64,000 bases of DNA from Muricea muricata (lineage: Eukaryota; Cnidaria; Anthozoa; Malacalcyonacea; Plexauridae): positions 51,281,140-51,345,139 of the forward strand of contig OY979717.1 in the NCBI GenBank assembly GCA_963855995.1, in the 5' to 3' direction. The notes beneath the pieces are model-generated. The model worked only from the letters and a program-made list of their open reading frames with translations, was not told where the DNA came from and ran no database searches. Numbering within the stretch: the stretch's first letter is position 1; each line of letters opens with the position of its first letter. Shown in pieces: positions 35,473-48,111 of this stretch. The position numbers and the translations under genes are program-made.

Positions 35473-36333
35473 ATGTTTTCAACTAAAACGTATGAAGAGG
35501 ATTCAGTAAATCATGGAACGCACACTGAACGCAAAGTTCATGAATGCGATGTTTGTAACAAACGATTTACACGACCAAGCATCTTAGTGCGTCATAAAAG
35601 AAGACACACTGGAGAGAAACCTTATGCGTGTGATGTTTGCAGTGAAAGATTTTCAGAAGCAAGCGTGTTAGTAAGACATAAAAGAAGACACAGTGGTGAG
35701 AAACCTTATCAATGTGATGTTTGTAACAAAAGGTTTGCGCATAAGAGCACCGTGGTAACACATAAGAGAAGGCACACTGGTGAGAAACCTTATGAATGCG
35801 ATATTTGTAACAAAAGATTTGCACAAAGAAGTAACTTGGTACAGCATAAAAGAAATCACACTGGAGAGAAACCTTATGAATGTGATCTTTGCAAGAAAGG
35901 ATTTACACAAGCAAGTTTCTTAATAAAACATAAAAGAATACACACGGGGGAGAAACCTTATGAATGTGATGTTTGTAAGAAACGATTTACAGGAGCAAGT
36001 AACTTGGTGCAGCATAAGAGAAGGCACACTGGAGAGAAACCTTATGAATGTGATGTTTGTAACAAACGATTTGCACATGATAAAACCTTGATCAGACATA
36101 AAAGGATACACACTGGCGAGAAACCGTATGAATGTGATGTCTGCAACAAAAAATTCTCATCATCCAGTAGTTTATCAAGGCATAAAGTAAAAGTACACAA
36201 GATAAGCAAGGGTTTTGACCTCTCCGATGAATTGAAAAGAAAGGAGCCAACAGGTATTACATACATTTGTTGTGTTTGTGATGAAGAGTTTGATATTGCA
36301 TGTGAACTCGATGATCATATGGCTGGTCATTAG
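35473..36333 (+). CDS. C2H2 zinc-finger protein (8 canonical fingers + 1 degenerate)
   Basis: 286 codons from ATG 35473. The frame is open further upstream, but this is the first ATG and the residues before it are not finger-like. Eight consecutive C2H2 fingers with the consensus C-D-V-C-x-K-R-F...H-K-R-x-H are joined by TGEKPY linkers, from about residue 22 to 250. A basic/acidic spacer follows, then a ninth, degenerate finger (CCVCDEEFDIACELDDHMAGH) that keeps its C..C...H...H ligands without a TGEKP linker. Such Kruppel-type arrays bind DNA in the nucleus. Fingers 2-7 are highly alike, suggesting recent internal duplication. It is a single coding exon with a candidate polyadenylation signal at 36720-36725. 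The target is unknown. Confidence 0.88.
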   Translation: MFSTKTYEEDSVNHGTHTERKVHECDVCNKRFTRPSILVRHKRRHTGEKPYACDVCSERFSEASVLVRHKRRHSGEKPYQCDVCNKRFAHKSTVVTHKRRHTGEKPYECDICNKRFAQRSNLVQHKRNHTGEKPYECDLCKKGFTQASFLIKHKRIHTGEKPYECDVCKKRFTGASNLVQHKRRHTGEKPYECDVCNKRFAHDKTLIRHKRIHTGEKPYECDVCNKKFSSSSSLSRHKVKVHKISKGFDLSDELKRKEPTGITYICCVCDEEFDIACELDDHMAGH

Positions 36334-36719
36334 AATGTACTGATTCACAAAGATGAGAAATTTAACTAAATGAACTGGGTGTTAGCTAGAAGTTAAAAAC
36401 TCATGTTTTTTAACTGACATTGGGGAATTTAGCCTGAATATGAAGTGACTTTGCATTTTGTAACAAATGCCTTTTGCATTTTGAAAGCAATATTACTATG
36501 TAGTTTTGAACATGTTATTAATGATGTATTAGTACCACATACAGTACTGTCACAAATGGCATGACAACATGTAACTTGGGTGCATGACACATCAAAATAT
36601 TTACAGTACTACAGTAGTTCAGTTCAAAAGTATAAAAATCATTGATTTAAGAGAAATTTCTATGTAATTTTAATGTGGCAGTAAAATTAAATAGTGTGTG
36701 CAGTTTAATATACCTACAT

Positions 36720-36725
36720 AATAAA
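36720..36725 (+). terminator. Candidate polyadenylation signal AATAAA
   Basis: AATAAA about 390 bases after the zinc-finger stop codon, within an AT-rich 3' region. Assigned from position and motif only. Confidence 0.4.
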
Positions 36726-38270
36726 ATATATATTATTTGAAAATTTTAGTTTAGATGCATTGATATTCTTATGGATATTTTAATTTCCCAAACATTTTCG
36801 ATATTTATTTATTTACTCTGGTGCTGCTTACAATGACCAATATTTTATGTCCATATAACAATGGGAACCACCTCTATAATGCATAAAGCTACATTAAGCC
36901 TAGTTTTCACTAAGGACATACAGCATTACCTAATGGTAAACCAAAAAACAAAACAAAGAAATCCATTGGTAGATCATGGGCCATTAGATCAAAAGCTACG
37001 TAACTACCTGTAGAAATACATTTTCATTGCATCCATCTTGGGAACACCTGCTATTCAACGATAATGAAAATGACTGCCATATCATTAGAAAGAGCACAAA
37101 AAACTGCAAAAAACTTATTGTTGTTCTTCAAATAGTGAGGTCCTGTTAAGGGGGAGGGGGTCCTGATTTTAGGTTATACTCATACCTATTATTATTATCG
37201 AGGCTATTTATATCTTATATATACCTAAAATTTTATGTACATTTATACCTGAAATCCCCCTTTAAGTAATTGTTGGGCTGGCTTCGCTACTGGTCGTGAT
37301 AGTAAATTTAATGTTCAAAGTATGTGTAGCTAGCAAAATGCATTGTTAGCCACAAACATGCAATTTCATGTATTTAATTTGATCACTACAGTAAAAGCAT
37401 AGTCTTCAGAACAGAGGTTGACTCCACTCCTAACATAATTTTCCACAAAATGGTTGTAATCTCATGCACTTTAAATATGTCATTGTCTCAATAAATAAAT
37501 AAACCAAGGCAATTGTTCGCCATCTTGCGCAGGTCTTATGTTAGGGCAGGATATTATATCGAATTAGAGGCATATTAGAAATGTTAGGAGCGATAACTAT
37601 TGAGTATTAACCACTATTAATGCGCACTCAAGTGTCACAAATAGCTAACACCAAAAATTTTTCTGAACACTTTTTGTCATACCTAAAAGTAACATTGATC
37701 GGTAATAAATTTATCCTTTATACCCAAAAATCCATTGTCATTAATAGTTTATAACAAAAATATATATCTTATGCCTAAACCCGCTGCCGAACAATCTGCC
37801 AAACACGTTTGACAGTGTTAGGGGTTGAAGACTTGAAGAGTCCCACATCCACCACGTAAAGGCTGATTATATGATCCCGCTTACCCAGAATTAAATGAAG
37901 CCTAAAAAGATTTTGGGGTATTGCTTTAGTAATCGGAGTGTCCGCTAGCCTGCCCAGACTCCCAAAGGAAGTAGGGACTGCGCAACTTCGAACGGATCCT
38001 TGCTACGCCCGTTTTTCAGATTTTCGGGAAAATAATTTATGCAGGAAATTAATGCACTAAATATGCAGCCGCTCCAAATTTTAAAGGCAATGGCAACAAT
38101 TTTTTTATTGTTGGTACTAGTAAAATTTTACCCTCTGATTACGAATTTAGTATTGTTTTTTGTCCAAACTGTCTTGTTCTTGAGTTACTTCACTGTGAAC
38201 ATTCCATCATCTTGGATAGATTTTCAAAAAAATATCTTTTGGGCCACGTGACCTGTGTGACGTCAGGTGC
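36726..38270. other. Intergenic, no gene seen
   Basis: AT-rich, with CAATAAATAAATAAACC near 37490. No recognised coding sequence. A 5' LTR for the BEL/Pao copy that starts about 38271 was looked for here and not found. Confidence 0.45.
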
Positions 38271-39723
38271 ATGGGAGAATCAAAACAACAAATATATTTT
38301 ATTAAGCCTATATCGCGATTTCGTACTTCTGGTGGGGAATTTGGTTTTCGATTATTACCTGTTATCGGCGGCTACAACGAACCAGTGGCGGAGAAAACGA
38401 TGTTGGGCTGGTTTATAATGAGCCCAGGGATCGACCAAAACGCGGTTTACTACGATTTTAAGGAAAGGTTGACGAGGAACCCTGCAGGTTGGTACGAGAC
38501 CAATCTCCCATGGAAAGCGAATCACCCCGACCTACTGACAAACGAGGCTGCTAGTCGTCGACATTTAACAACCTTGTTGACGAAGCTAAAGCGAGACGGA
38601 AATTACGAACAGTACAACGGAATAATTCACGAACAGCTCGAGCAGGAAATCATGGAAGCAGCACCAAACGAACCTGTAGACAAAGAGCATTTTACCTTCC
38701 ACACAAGGCGGTCGTAAAGAAATCAGCTAAAACGACAAAGTTACGTATTGTATACGATGCCCCTGCGAAGGAACAGAGCTGCCAGCCGTCCATAAACGAG
38801 TGCTTGAATCCTGGACCGCCGCTACAAAGTCTGTTGTGGGAAATCCTTGTACGATCGCGATTCCATCCAATCCTTTTGACAGGCGATATCGAGAAAGCAT
38901 TCCTCCGAGTACGCATAAAGGCAGAAGAACGAGACGCATTACGGTTCTTTTGGCAAAGTCCAGGAAGTGAAAAATATAACCGTGTATCGATTTACTCGCG
39001 CGAGGTGTTTGAAGACGCGACATTCAAACTTCACAAGTGGCACTCGAACGATCCCACCTTAGAAAACAACAACCAGTCGAGTCCAGCCAATGAAAATGAA
39101 ATGACCTACGCCAAAGGACAACTTGGATCGGAGCAATGCAATACGAAACTCCTGGGACTTGCGTGGAACAAATCTGAAGATACCTTGAGCATTGTAACCT
39201 TGCCTCGGAAGAATATAGCAACGAAACGTGACGCGTTCTCGGAGCTCACAAGTCTATGACCCGCTTGGTTTGGTATCGCCAAGACTCCAACGACGTTAAT
39301 AGCAAAGATAATTTATCGTGAGATGTGCAAAGCGAAACTTTTATGGGACGGAGAGTTGTGCGAAGCGATGAAACGACTGTGAGAAGACTGGAGAGCCCTG
39401 ATTTCCGAGAAATTCACCATACTACGCACATTGGCCCCAGTCCACCAACCTATAACCGCGGTTACCCTCCATGCGTTCGGTGATGCGAGTAAGTCGGGTC
39501 TCTTGGCAGTCGTGTACGCAGTGGTGTAGCAAGGAAAGACGAAGACTCAAGGCCTGGTTTACACAAAATCATAATCCCGCGTCTCGAGCTTGTGACAGCA
39601 CATATGGCCACCAATCTTGTGTCGAATGTCGGAAGGGTGGTTGAAAACTACGAAGTGAACGGAACCCATTGTTGGAGCGACTCCACTGTAGCCTTGTGCT
39701 GGATTATCGGACAAAGCGAGTAT

Positions 39724-39865
39724 TGTGTTTTAATTCACTCAATCACTCGTGTTGCTTTCATGCTACATCTCCTTTAATTTGTTATCCCCCTTTCCCGCCA
39801 TTTCATGCATACATTACAAATAACATAGCATAAATTATAAGCTTAACATAATTCATAACACAACA
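39724..39865 (-). repeat. Gypsy 3' LTR
   Basis: 142-bp LTR. On the minus strand it begins TGTTGTGTTATGAATTATG and ends AAAACACA. It shares its first 82 bases with 43566-43647, with one difference noticed (AAATAACAT versus AAATGACAT on the plus strand). Confidence 0.85.
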
Positions 39866-40034
39866 TCTCCCCTATTGTTCTTAGACTCAATGTCTATCCC
39901 TAATAACGCAGTTACTATACGTGTCCTAATATTGGTAAAACTAGTAAAATAAAGCAATATCAAGTTGCCGTTCAGCAAAGTCTTCACACGTTCCTTTTAA
40001 CTTATGAGATTACAAAACTCAATAAAGCCTATTT

Positions 40035-43000
40035 TCATACTTCTCTAGAATATTTGTGTCTTAGCCTTCGATACTTCTGGCGCCTATTTCGTATTGGATA
40101 TCTCCTTTGAGGTGGTTCCGCTTCTTCTGGTGCATAACGGTATGGCGCCTCCTCGTCCTGATCTTCTGATACATCATCTTCAATTGGTTTCTTACCCACT
40201 TTTCCCTCGAACTTTTTGAAAAATGAAGCGTGCCGAGTGACTTGGTGGCCACCACGAGTGCCAGTAACCATGTGACCTTTCATGGCCACCACCTAGTATG
40301 GCTTTGGACTGAATCGTGTAGAAAGCTTATTTTCTTTCGGTTGCTTGAGAAGTACTATGTCCCCAACTTTAATATGTGTTTCTCTTGCATGTCGTTTTAG
40401 ATCCGTGTACATCTTACTCTTCTTCTTACGCTCAGCATCACAAAGTTGGGCTTTCGCATGCTCTTGTGTAGGAACTCGGTGAAGATTCGGGTTTGCAGTT
40501 GCTGGGATCCCATTGTTAACCACTCGATTAAATAACAGCTGTGCTGGGGCCACTTTTGTCGTGGTGTGTGGCGTCGTACGATAATTGAGCAAGAACTTAG
40601 GTAGTTCTTTTTGCCATACCTGTCCTTGAGCATGAGCAGTTCGAATTGCTTTATTGAGAGGTTTCATAAAGGACTCCACTAAGCCATTCGCTTGAGGCCA
40701 TAGTGGTGTAACATGGTGGTGCTTAATACCACGTTGGGAAAAATAGTCTGCCATTTCATGACAGGCAAATTGTGGACCGTTGTCTGACGTTACGCTGTCT
40801 GGAAATCCATGCGTAGAAAATATTCGGTCTAGCTTATTGATCATGGAGGGTGCGGTGGTTGATTTTAAAATGTCCACTTCTGGGAACCGAGAATATGCAT
40901 CAATAACCACGAGCACGCTTTCGCCTGAAGGAAATGGGCCGCATAAGTCCATATGAAGAGAACTCCATGGCTTTGAAGGCATTTCCGTTTCACACAACGG
41001 CGTAGTTGGATTGGGCGGTGCAACCGATTGGCAAGCAAGGCAGTTCTTAATCAGGATCTCCACGTGTTGATCAATCTTAGGCCACCAAGCTTTTGTCCGC
41101 AACAATTGTTTGGTTTTTACAATCCCTTGATGACCTTGATGTGCGATGGCAAGAGTGCGATCTCTCAATGCTTCTGGCATGACAATACGGTGACCACGTA
41201 GAACAACGCCTTCCATGGTGACAGTCAGTTCATTGCGTACGTTGTAGAATGGAGCAACTAAAAGATCGTCATTCCATTTATCTGTTTGTATTGATTGTGT
41301 GACTGCTTGCAACACATTGTCTTTCAAAGTTGATTGAGCAACTTCTTCTAATGTCATGGCTTTGGGCACAGCGTGATGCGCAACAAAGTTCACATACTCA
41401 TCTGCAACATTAGGTGTGGACTTGCGAATTGGTAGGGGCATTCGAGACAAAATATCTGCTGGGTTTTCAGCACCTCGCTTGTAAATGACTTTATACTCAT
41501 ACTGCTGCAAACGGAGAGCCCATCTCTCGATCCTAGCTGAAGGCTTTGACTTTGGCGAATAGATAATTTCAAGGGCCTTATGATCAGTAATAAGTTCAAA
41601 TGGGGTTCCAATGAGGTACATATGGAATCTCTCACACCCCCATACCACGGCCAATGCTTCCCGTTCGGTCTGAGAGTACCTCTGTTCAGTGGGTGTGAGG
41701 GAACGACTAGCGTAGGCAACATTTCGCACCGCGCCGTCCTGATCGATGTTGGACAAAATAGCCCCAAGGCCATAGGGACTAGCATCAACAGTCAAGCGAG
41801 TTGTTTTAGCGGGATCGTAGTAAGCCATGATGCAATCATGACTAATGGCTGCTTTCACGTTGTCAAATGCCGTTTGCTGGGCAGCTGTCCATGACCATTT
41901 CACTCCCTTCTGGGTGAGATGTCTTAGTGGTGAGGTAATTGTGGAGAAATCAGGAATGAATCGCGAGCAATAATTCGCCAGTCCGAGAAAACTACGAAGT
42001 TGTGAAACGTCCTTCGGGATTGATGTATGCTTGATAGCTTCGACCTTTTTCTTATCTGCTTGTAAACCATTCGATGTGAGTGTGTATCCGTAGAACCACA
42101 GGGAGGACTGGCCAAAAAGGCATTTGTCGGCGTTAACCGTTAGTCCCTTTTCATGTAAACGGTGGAACAAGGCACTTAAGCGTTCATCGTGTTCTTGTTG
42201 ACTGCTCCCATACGATGATATCATCAGCAATATTACGTGTACCAGGATGTCCTCGAAGGGTATTTTGAATTGCGTGCTGGAAGACTTCGCTGGCTGAGTT
42301 GACACCAAAGGGAAGACGCTTAAATCGGAAAAGGCCACGGTGAGTGACAAACGTAGTGATTGGTCGTGATTCTGCCGCTAGGGGAATCTGATGATATCCG
42401 GCGCGGAGATCGACTTTGCTAAAGACTTTGGAACCCGACATTTCTTCAAGAAGCTCATCAAGCGTCGGTATTGGATGGCGTTCACGCTTGATTGCTTGAT
42501 TTACCTGTCGGTAGTCACCGCATACTCGGACTTCTTTCGGATTGCGAGGTTTGGGAGCAACAACTAGGCCACTTACCCAGTCTGTCTGCTCATCAGTCAC
42601 TGGCTCGATAATGTCATCAGCTTGGTACGTATCCAGCCACATGTCTAGTTGCTTGCGGAGGTGGAAAGGGGTACGACGGTATGTCTGCGATACGGGGGGA
42701 ATAGATTCATCGATATGTAGCTTTTGTTCATGACCCTGTAATTTCCCGATGCCTTCAAAAACAGCCGGATATTTGGCATGAAGCACCTGTTCATATTTGC
42801 AGTTGGAGGCTCCTTTTACCTCAGCTACCACAGGTGTTTGCGATTTACTTTCAGGATTACGGTTTCGTGTTATTGTAGTCCTAGATGCTTTCTTTAGCTT
42901 AACAGCCGCACTTCGGTTTTTGCTAGAAGAATCCGACTGCATGCAGGGAAAATGAATGAGCCCAAGCTCTTGAGTTGTGTTGCAACTGAGCAGGGATCCA

Positions 43001-43565
43001 TTTTCTTGTTTTGTGACATAAAATGTTGCAACAGTCATGCGCTTCTTGCTCTCGACAACGGCATCAAATTTTCCAGATAGCTCAACTGGACGATCAGAAC
43101 CGAATGCTTTGACTTTGGTGCGTGTGGGCGTTAATAAAATTTTGTAGTGCTGCGATATTGCTTGGAAATCACGAGGGTCTAAGATATTAATTGTCGCTCC
43201 GGAGTCTATCAAGAAATTAACATTGGTCTTGTGTATCTTAAGATGGGCTTGTGGTGATGATTTTGCAGTGGAAACTCGAGATGTATCAGTTTTCATAACT
43301 GTAGGATGGTTGACCACATTGCTTTGTGGTTCCACAACAAAGGCATATTCGTTGTCGGTTTCACTGTCACTAGAGACCGAGGTAGACGATTGGGCACCCC
43401 CTTGTTCATGAGATGGTTGCTTGGCAATATTCATTTGGTTTATACTTGGGCGTTTCCTCATACTTCTTCGATTACTGCTAAATGAACCTGACCGACCTGT
43501 GTGTTTAGCTCGACACACCTCCTTAAAATGACCCAGGCGGCCACACCCCCGACATTCCTTTCGAC
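40035..43565 (-). pseudogene. Gypsy gag-end/pol polyprotein, broken
   Basis: Minus-strand coding in order: CCHC knuckle (CRGCGRLGHFKEVC, about 43505-43555), aspartic protease (FLIDSGAT, about 43215), reverse transcriptase with active site IADD (about 42215-42226), RNase H (LTVDASPYGLG), integrase zinc domain (HQGHQG...C..C) and catalytic core (MDLCGPF, TSDNGPQF, then the Glu in LVESF), then a C-terminal tail. Breaks: a frameshift just after the RT active site (about 42205-42215) and an in-frame TAG at about 40293-40295, beyond which the frame continues to 40035. Gag upstream of the knuckle is missing. The copy is therefore non-functional, but its domains are well preserved, so it is relatively young. 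Confidence 0.9.
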
Positions 43566-43647
43566 ATCCCCCTTTCCCGCCATTTCATGCATACATTACA
43601 AATGACATAGCATAAATTATAAGCTTAACATAATTCATAACACAACA
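43566..43647 (-). repeat. Gypsy 5' LTR remnant
   Basis: Only the first 82 bases of the LTR (minus-strand sense) survive. The break is at the GGCGGGAAAGGGGGAT sequence, after which gag zinc-knuckle coding follows immediately. Confidence 0.85.
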
Positions 43648-44896
43648 GCGAGTATCGGCAATTCGTGTCAAATCGAGTGAGGAAAACTCGAGATTACAGT
43701 AACATCCAGTGGCATTACGTTGCGACCGAAGAAAAACCAAGCGGATATCGGAAGTCGAGGTGGAAGCACGGTAAATAATGAGTTATGGACAAAAGGTCCA
43801 GAATGGCTGTCTCAACCTGAAAAGGGGCCCCAATCCGCGATAATTGAATCTAGTCCAGAAACAACCGACGAATCAGAAATCACGAAGAGAATTCTTGCCA
43901 CAGGGGTAACGCGTGACGACGACCCCGTGGACAATCTTCTCGAAGCCACGGCGTAAGGAAGGTCATCCGTGCATGGGTTAGGAGATTCGTCAAAAATTCG
44001 AAGTGCCCCAGCAGCGAACGCGAGACGGGTGCATTAAAGACAACCGAGATCCGAGACCAGTATCTTTGGCGGACCAAAAGAGTACAACAAAACGCCAAGA
44101 TTAACAGTGAGATCGAGAAAGCAAAGATTACAACTAAGTCTTCAGCTGAATGATGATCGAGTCTTGGAATGTCGAGAACGAATCGGAGGAGTTTACCCTA
44201 TATTCCTCCAACAAAATCATCTTTTCACCCGTAAACTGGTCGTCTCACCACTCTTCACGGCGGAGTCGGTGCGACTATGGCGAAGATCCGGCATCTTTAC
44301 TGGATTCCCAAGCTACGACAGGATGTTAAACGTGTGCGAAGCAATTGTTGGGGTTTCAAACGCTTGTGTGTGCAATCATACGACTCCCCCCCCCCAAAAA
44401 AAAAACGTGCCTACCACTCGTACGCAAGGCACTACTCCCTTCAAAGTTCGCGGTACCGATTTCGCAGGTCCAATCCAGTAACGGACAAAAGGGAAAACCT
44501 TAAAGAAAGCATATTTGGTCTTGTACGGGTGTAGTCTTAGGAGGCCTGTCCATTTGGAAGTACTACAGTCACTTGAACTGAACGAGCTCTTACAGAGTCT
44601 CAAGCGATTTATTGCACGGCGGAAGACCAAGACGGATATACTCGGATAATGGTGCGGGAGTTCAAAGCGGCAGAGAAATGGCTGAAGGCAAGCGAGTTCA
44701 GCATTACAAACAGTTTAATTCCTTTCTCCCAGATCGCACAATCGAATGGAAATTCAATTTGAGCCCTCTGGTGGGGAGGGTAATTCGAACGCGTCATTGG
44801 CTTGTTCAAACACGCATTCCACAAATCCATTGGCAACGGTATTCTCTCATTCAAAGAACCAGAAGACGTTGTCCTAGACGTGGAAGTCGCACTTAA

Positions 44897-46108
44897 GGGG
44901 GTCTTATACAAAAAATTTAGAAATTTAGTTAATGCGCGAGTCCAAATCCATATAATTAGGAACGTGCATAAGGAAAGTGCCAGCTGGAAAAGTAATTTTT
45001 AATTGTGATGTTGTACATTTAAAATTCATGCGAAACCCGGTTGAATGCAAAGATCGCGTAGTAAATATTGCTGATTCGGCTGCAATAAATACTTTTTAGA
45101 GAATGAATGCAGAAACAAGCGAATATTATGTCGACAAAGTGAAAGAGCACAAAAACAGCAACAAAGGCACTACAAGAAGCCTTGGAAGCATGCCGATAAC
45201 CGAAAATATTACCAGATAATAGAAAGTAAAAGGGGACCCTTAAACCACTAGGATACTTTCAAGAGGCTTTTCATTTAAATTTTGTGGCTTTAAAACTATA
45301 AATTCGCAGTATTGTACACAATATTCCTCAGTGGCGGATCCTGGGTAAGTCAAAATAAATTATAGCAGCTCAATTTTAAATTCAAAATAACTTTATAACA
45401 ATGTCATAGGTTATGAATTTCAAAAGAATAAAATCTAACCAATGAAGTTGCTTTGAAGGTATTTTAAAATGTAAATATATCCTAGAATGAGCTGTGGTAA
45501 TTTATTTTGACTTACGCTAGATCCGCCACTGATATTCCTTATAGAAGCAAAATGTTTATTAGTGAAACTTGTTTCAAAACTTTAAACTCAATTTTCTCGA
45601 AATGACATTTCATCAACTTTGGGGCAAACTATAGCTCATTTAATATTTGTGCTAACTTCACCAAACTTTCAAGATTTTATAGTTGCAAATAAAACTTAAA
45701 TAATTCTCAAACCTAAACCTCAAAAAATCTATACATTTTAAATATATAATTGGATATTAATAATTTAATTAATTTTGCCGACCTAAATCCTGGCTTTGGT
45801 CCAACAAATTATGATACTTTCATTGTGATAAATAAATTTAAACTTTTTTGAGGTTTACATTATTGCTGGACCTATTAGCTTTAATTCAAACGTATTTTCA
45901 CCTTCTTCTGTCCAATATTCCAAGAGAAATTTTGCCCCAACCGAAGGTCATTTTGAAGGGTATCGAAGAGTGTGGTTCGGTGCGATGGCAACAACACAAG
46001 TTGAGTCTTTGCACATAATGTCAGTAAGTGATGCTCTATCACCCTCAACAAAAATAATTTTGACAAAACAAAAGTATAAAATTTTCAAATATTTTGTCCC
46101 AGACCACC
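44897..46108. mobile_element. TTAA-flanked element inside BEL/Pao
   Basis: Flanked by TTAA at 44893-44896 and 46109-46112. The BEL frame resumes directly after it (LENDIELP). Imperfect terminal inverted repeats are seen: GGGGGTCTTATACAAAAAAT at the left versus GGTGGTCTGGGACAAAATAT on the opposite strand at the right. 1,212 bp including a nested MITE (45329-45531). No transposase was recognised, so it is a non-autonomous piggyBac/Kolobok-like unit at best. Confidence 0.65.
45329..45531. repeat. hAT-like MITE with 8-bp target duplication
   Basis: 203 bp. Its ends CAGTGGCGGATCCTGGGTAA and inverse-related ...TTACGCTAGATCCGCCACTG are flanked by exact 8-bp repeats ATATTCCT (45321-45328, 45532-45539). 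The CAGTGGCGGATC terminus and 8-bp duplication are typical of hAT-type MITEs. Confidence 0.9.
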
Positions 46109-46651
46109 TTAATAGATGTCGAGCTACCTCGAAAACGACATCGAACTTCCAGTTCCAACACCAACTACGATGTTAAATATTAATTCGAGTCGGTTACCCG
46201 AGTTAAAGCGAAGACATCTTGATGAGAAAGACCTTCGAAGGCGAGCAAAGTTTCTAAAAGGATGCAAATGAGCGGTGTGGAAACGATGGTCTCGAGAGTA
46301 CGTTCGGGGTCAACGCGAGCGACACGTGAACGCGGGGGTAAGCAAGCATCGTGTCCCAGAAGGGGATCTGCGGTCATAATGGCGGACGAAAGCAAGAATC
46401 GAAATACCTGGAAACTCGGCAGTATCGGATTTCATCAACGGCAAAGATAACGTGCTACGGGGAGCGAAAGTAAGAACGGCAAACGGTGTACTCGAAAGGG
46501 CGATTTAGCAACTATACCCACTTGAGCTGTCTCTCAAAGAAAATAATTGGGAACTTAATCCCACCTTCATTCCTCGACCAAGAAGAGATGCAGCCGTAGC
46601 AGCGGATTTACGTATGCCACAGCAAGGCCAAACGGACAGAGACGATGAGTA

Positions 46652-47940
46652 ACAATGTTTATTTAGTTCGTATTAATAATTTAGTTTTGTTATAGGTAGT
46701 CACAAGGAACATTTATGGAACTACAACGAAGTCAGTCTCAAAGGACATATAACTCTTGTTCGAGCTATATGGGGGAGAGTTTTGGTAACTGAGGGAAAGT
46801 TATTGACTGTGATGCCATAAGCTATTTAAAATACTCGCAATTCGTGCCTTGTCAGAAATGAAGTTTTCATGCTCGTGTATTGAGTGGTACGTCAATATTA
46901 TACGTAAGAAATAATAATCGCTTTCTTGATGAAATATGACTCTGCGCTTTGTGCTACGGAATACAATCACCAGTGTGTGGTTTTCAACTCTAGATTTATA
47001 ATTGATTGGAGTAAAATATCATCAGTTCGTCTGATACACGTGCTCTTTCTCACGAACTTTTTAAAAAGAGCAGTTCGAAATACTTCATTCAGAAAATAAC
47101 ATAAATAAACATTACTTAAAATAGATATACACACGATATATATCGAGCTTACCATAACAATAATGGAACTCATTATCTATGTTACTTCCAGGATTATGCA
47201 AAAATCGATACCTATCTCATCACGTGCAAATTGAATTTTTGCGTTAGCAACCAATAGCTGCATGTTGGACTCGGCTTTTCATGAATAACCAGAACAATTG
47301 GCCAAACTATGCATCACTTTGGTTCATTCGAAGCAAATACGAGACAGGGCCCATATTTTTTGCATAAACCACCCCAACATGGACGATGCCTATCCATTTT
47401 ATTAACTCTGCGTTCAAATTATTAAATTTGCGTTCAAAAATGTTGGAAACGTTCGGACAAGTGCGTACATATCATCGAGATGTTTTAAAATCACAATACT
47501 TAAGGAGAATATATGTAAAAGCAAAAGATTGCACGAGAAAAGTCGTACACAATCCGATTCTCGCGGTGCTACATTCTCAAAAAACGTTTAGACAAACGTA
47601 TTACCGTCACAGCAAGTGTCTCGCGTTAAACGAGAATGTCAACGCTCTGGTGAAAGTCGTGAATTTTCTTAGGCCGCTTCAGTTTGTTCTACAGGGAAGG
47701 TTGACAGTGTGGGTTAGGATAAACAATCTGGCTAGTTAGGCAATAATTGCCGATAAAAACAAGACGGTTCCCTCGCTCAACCTGTCGAGAAGAAATTAAA
47801 GTGTGAGAACGTTTTCTTGACATGTCTGAACTGGACTATTAAAGGACGCATGCGATCGGATGCGATATACCAGTAGGGATTAGTCACAGTTGCAGGTTTA
47901 TTGGGAAGAAATGAGGTAAATGATCCTCCTATGTCATTCA
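46652..47940. other. Intergenic/BEL 3' flank, no gene seen
   Basis: It begins with the presumed BEL polypurine tract and possible LTR start (about 46780) but without a partner LTR to define it. An open frame at 47386-47739 has no recognised domain. Confidence 0.4.
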
Positions 47941-48111
47941 TGGCATGTTGTAAAACAGACTGGACTGAAATTTGTAAAACGCGGATTCAAAATATATAAA
48001 ACAAGTATTATAAATGTCATTCATTTCTATTATATTACAGTATTTTATACAGTTCAATTGATCGATATCATTTAAAAATGTTGGAGGCGAAACCACAATT
48101 ATACACAAGGT

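Larger units (their letters stand above)
39724..43647 (-). mobile_element. Gypsy LTR retrotransposon inserted in BEL/Pao
   Basis: Inserted in the BEL RNase H region with an 8-bp direct repeat GCGAGTAT (39716-39723, 43648-43655). It reads on the minus strand. The 3' LTR is 39724-39865 (142 bp, TG...CA); a purine-rich AATAGGGGAGA immediately upstream of it (about 39866-39876) is the polypurine tract. At the other end only 82 bp of 5' LTR remain (43566-43647), joined directly to the gag zinc knuckle, so the rest of the LTR, primer site and most of gag are deleted. An 8-bp repeat is longer than usual for Gypsy elements. Confidence 0.88.
38271..46651 (+). mobile_element. Decayed BEL/Pao retrotransposon, split by two insertions
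   Basis: Three collinear plus-strand pieces (38271-39723, 43648-44892, 46113-46651) form one pol relic. Piece 1 has the BEL-type pre-RT and reverse-transcriptase start (LPWKANHP, KLRIVYDAPA, LNPGPPLQSLLWE, LTGDIEKAFLRV), then a deletion removing the RT active-site region, then an RNase H start (HAFGDASKSGLLAVVY). Piece 2 continues exactly where piece 1 stops and holds integrase traces (GTDFAGP, IYSDNGAG). Piece 3 has the integrase C-terminal tail (LKRRHLDEKDLRRRAKFLKG, QLYPLEL, PRRDAAVAADLR). A purine-rich ATATGGGGGAGAG at about 46767-46779 may be the polypurine tract. Multiple frameshifts and stops make it inactive. No paired LTRs were found. Confidence 0.85.

Noticed and set aside
35567-36266. 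Minus-strand open frames opposite the zinc-finger gene
   Set aside because: Mirror frames of the finger repeats; they show no domains.
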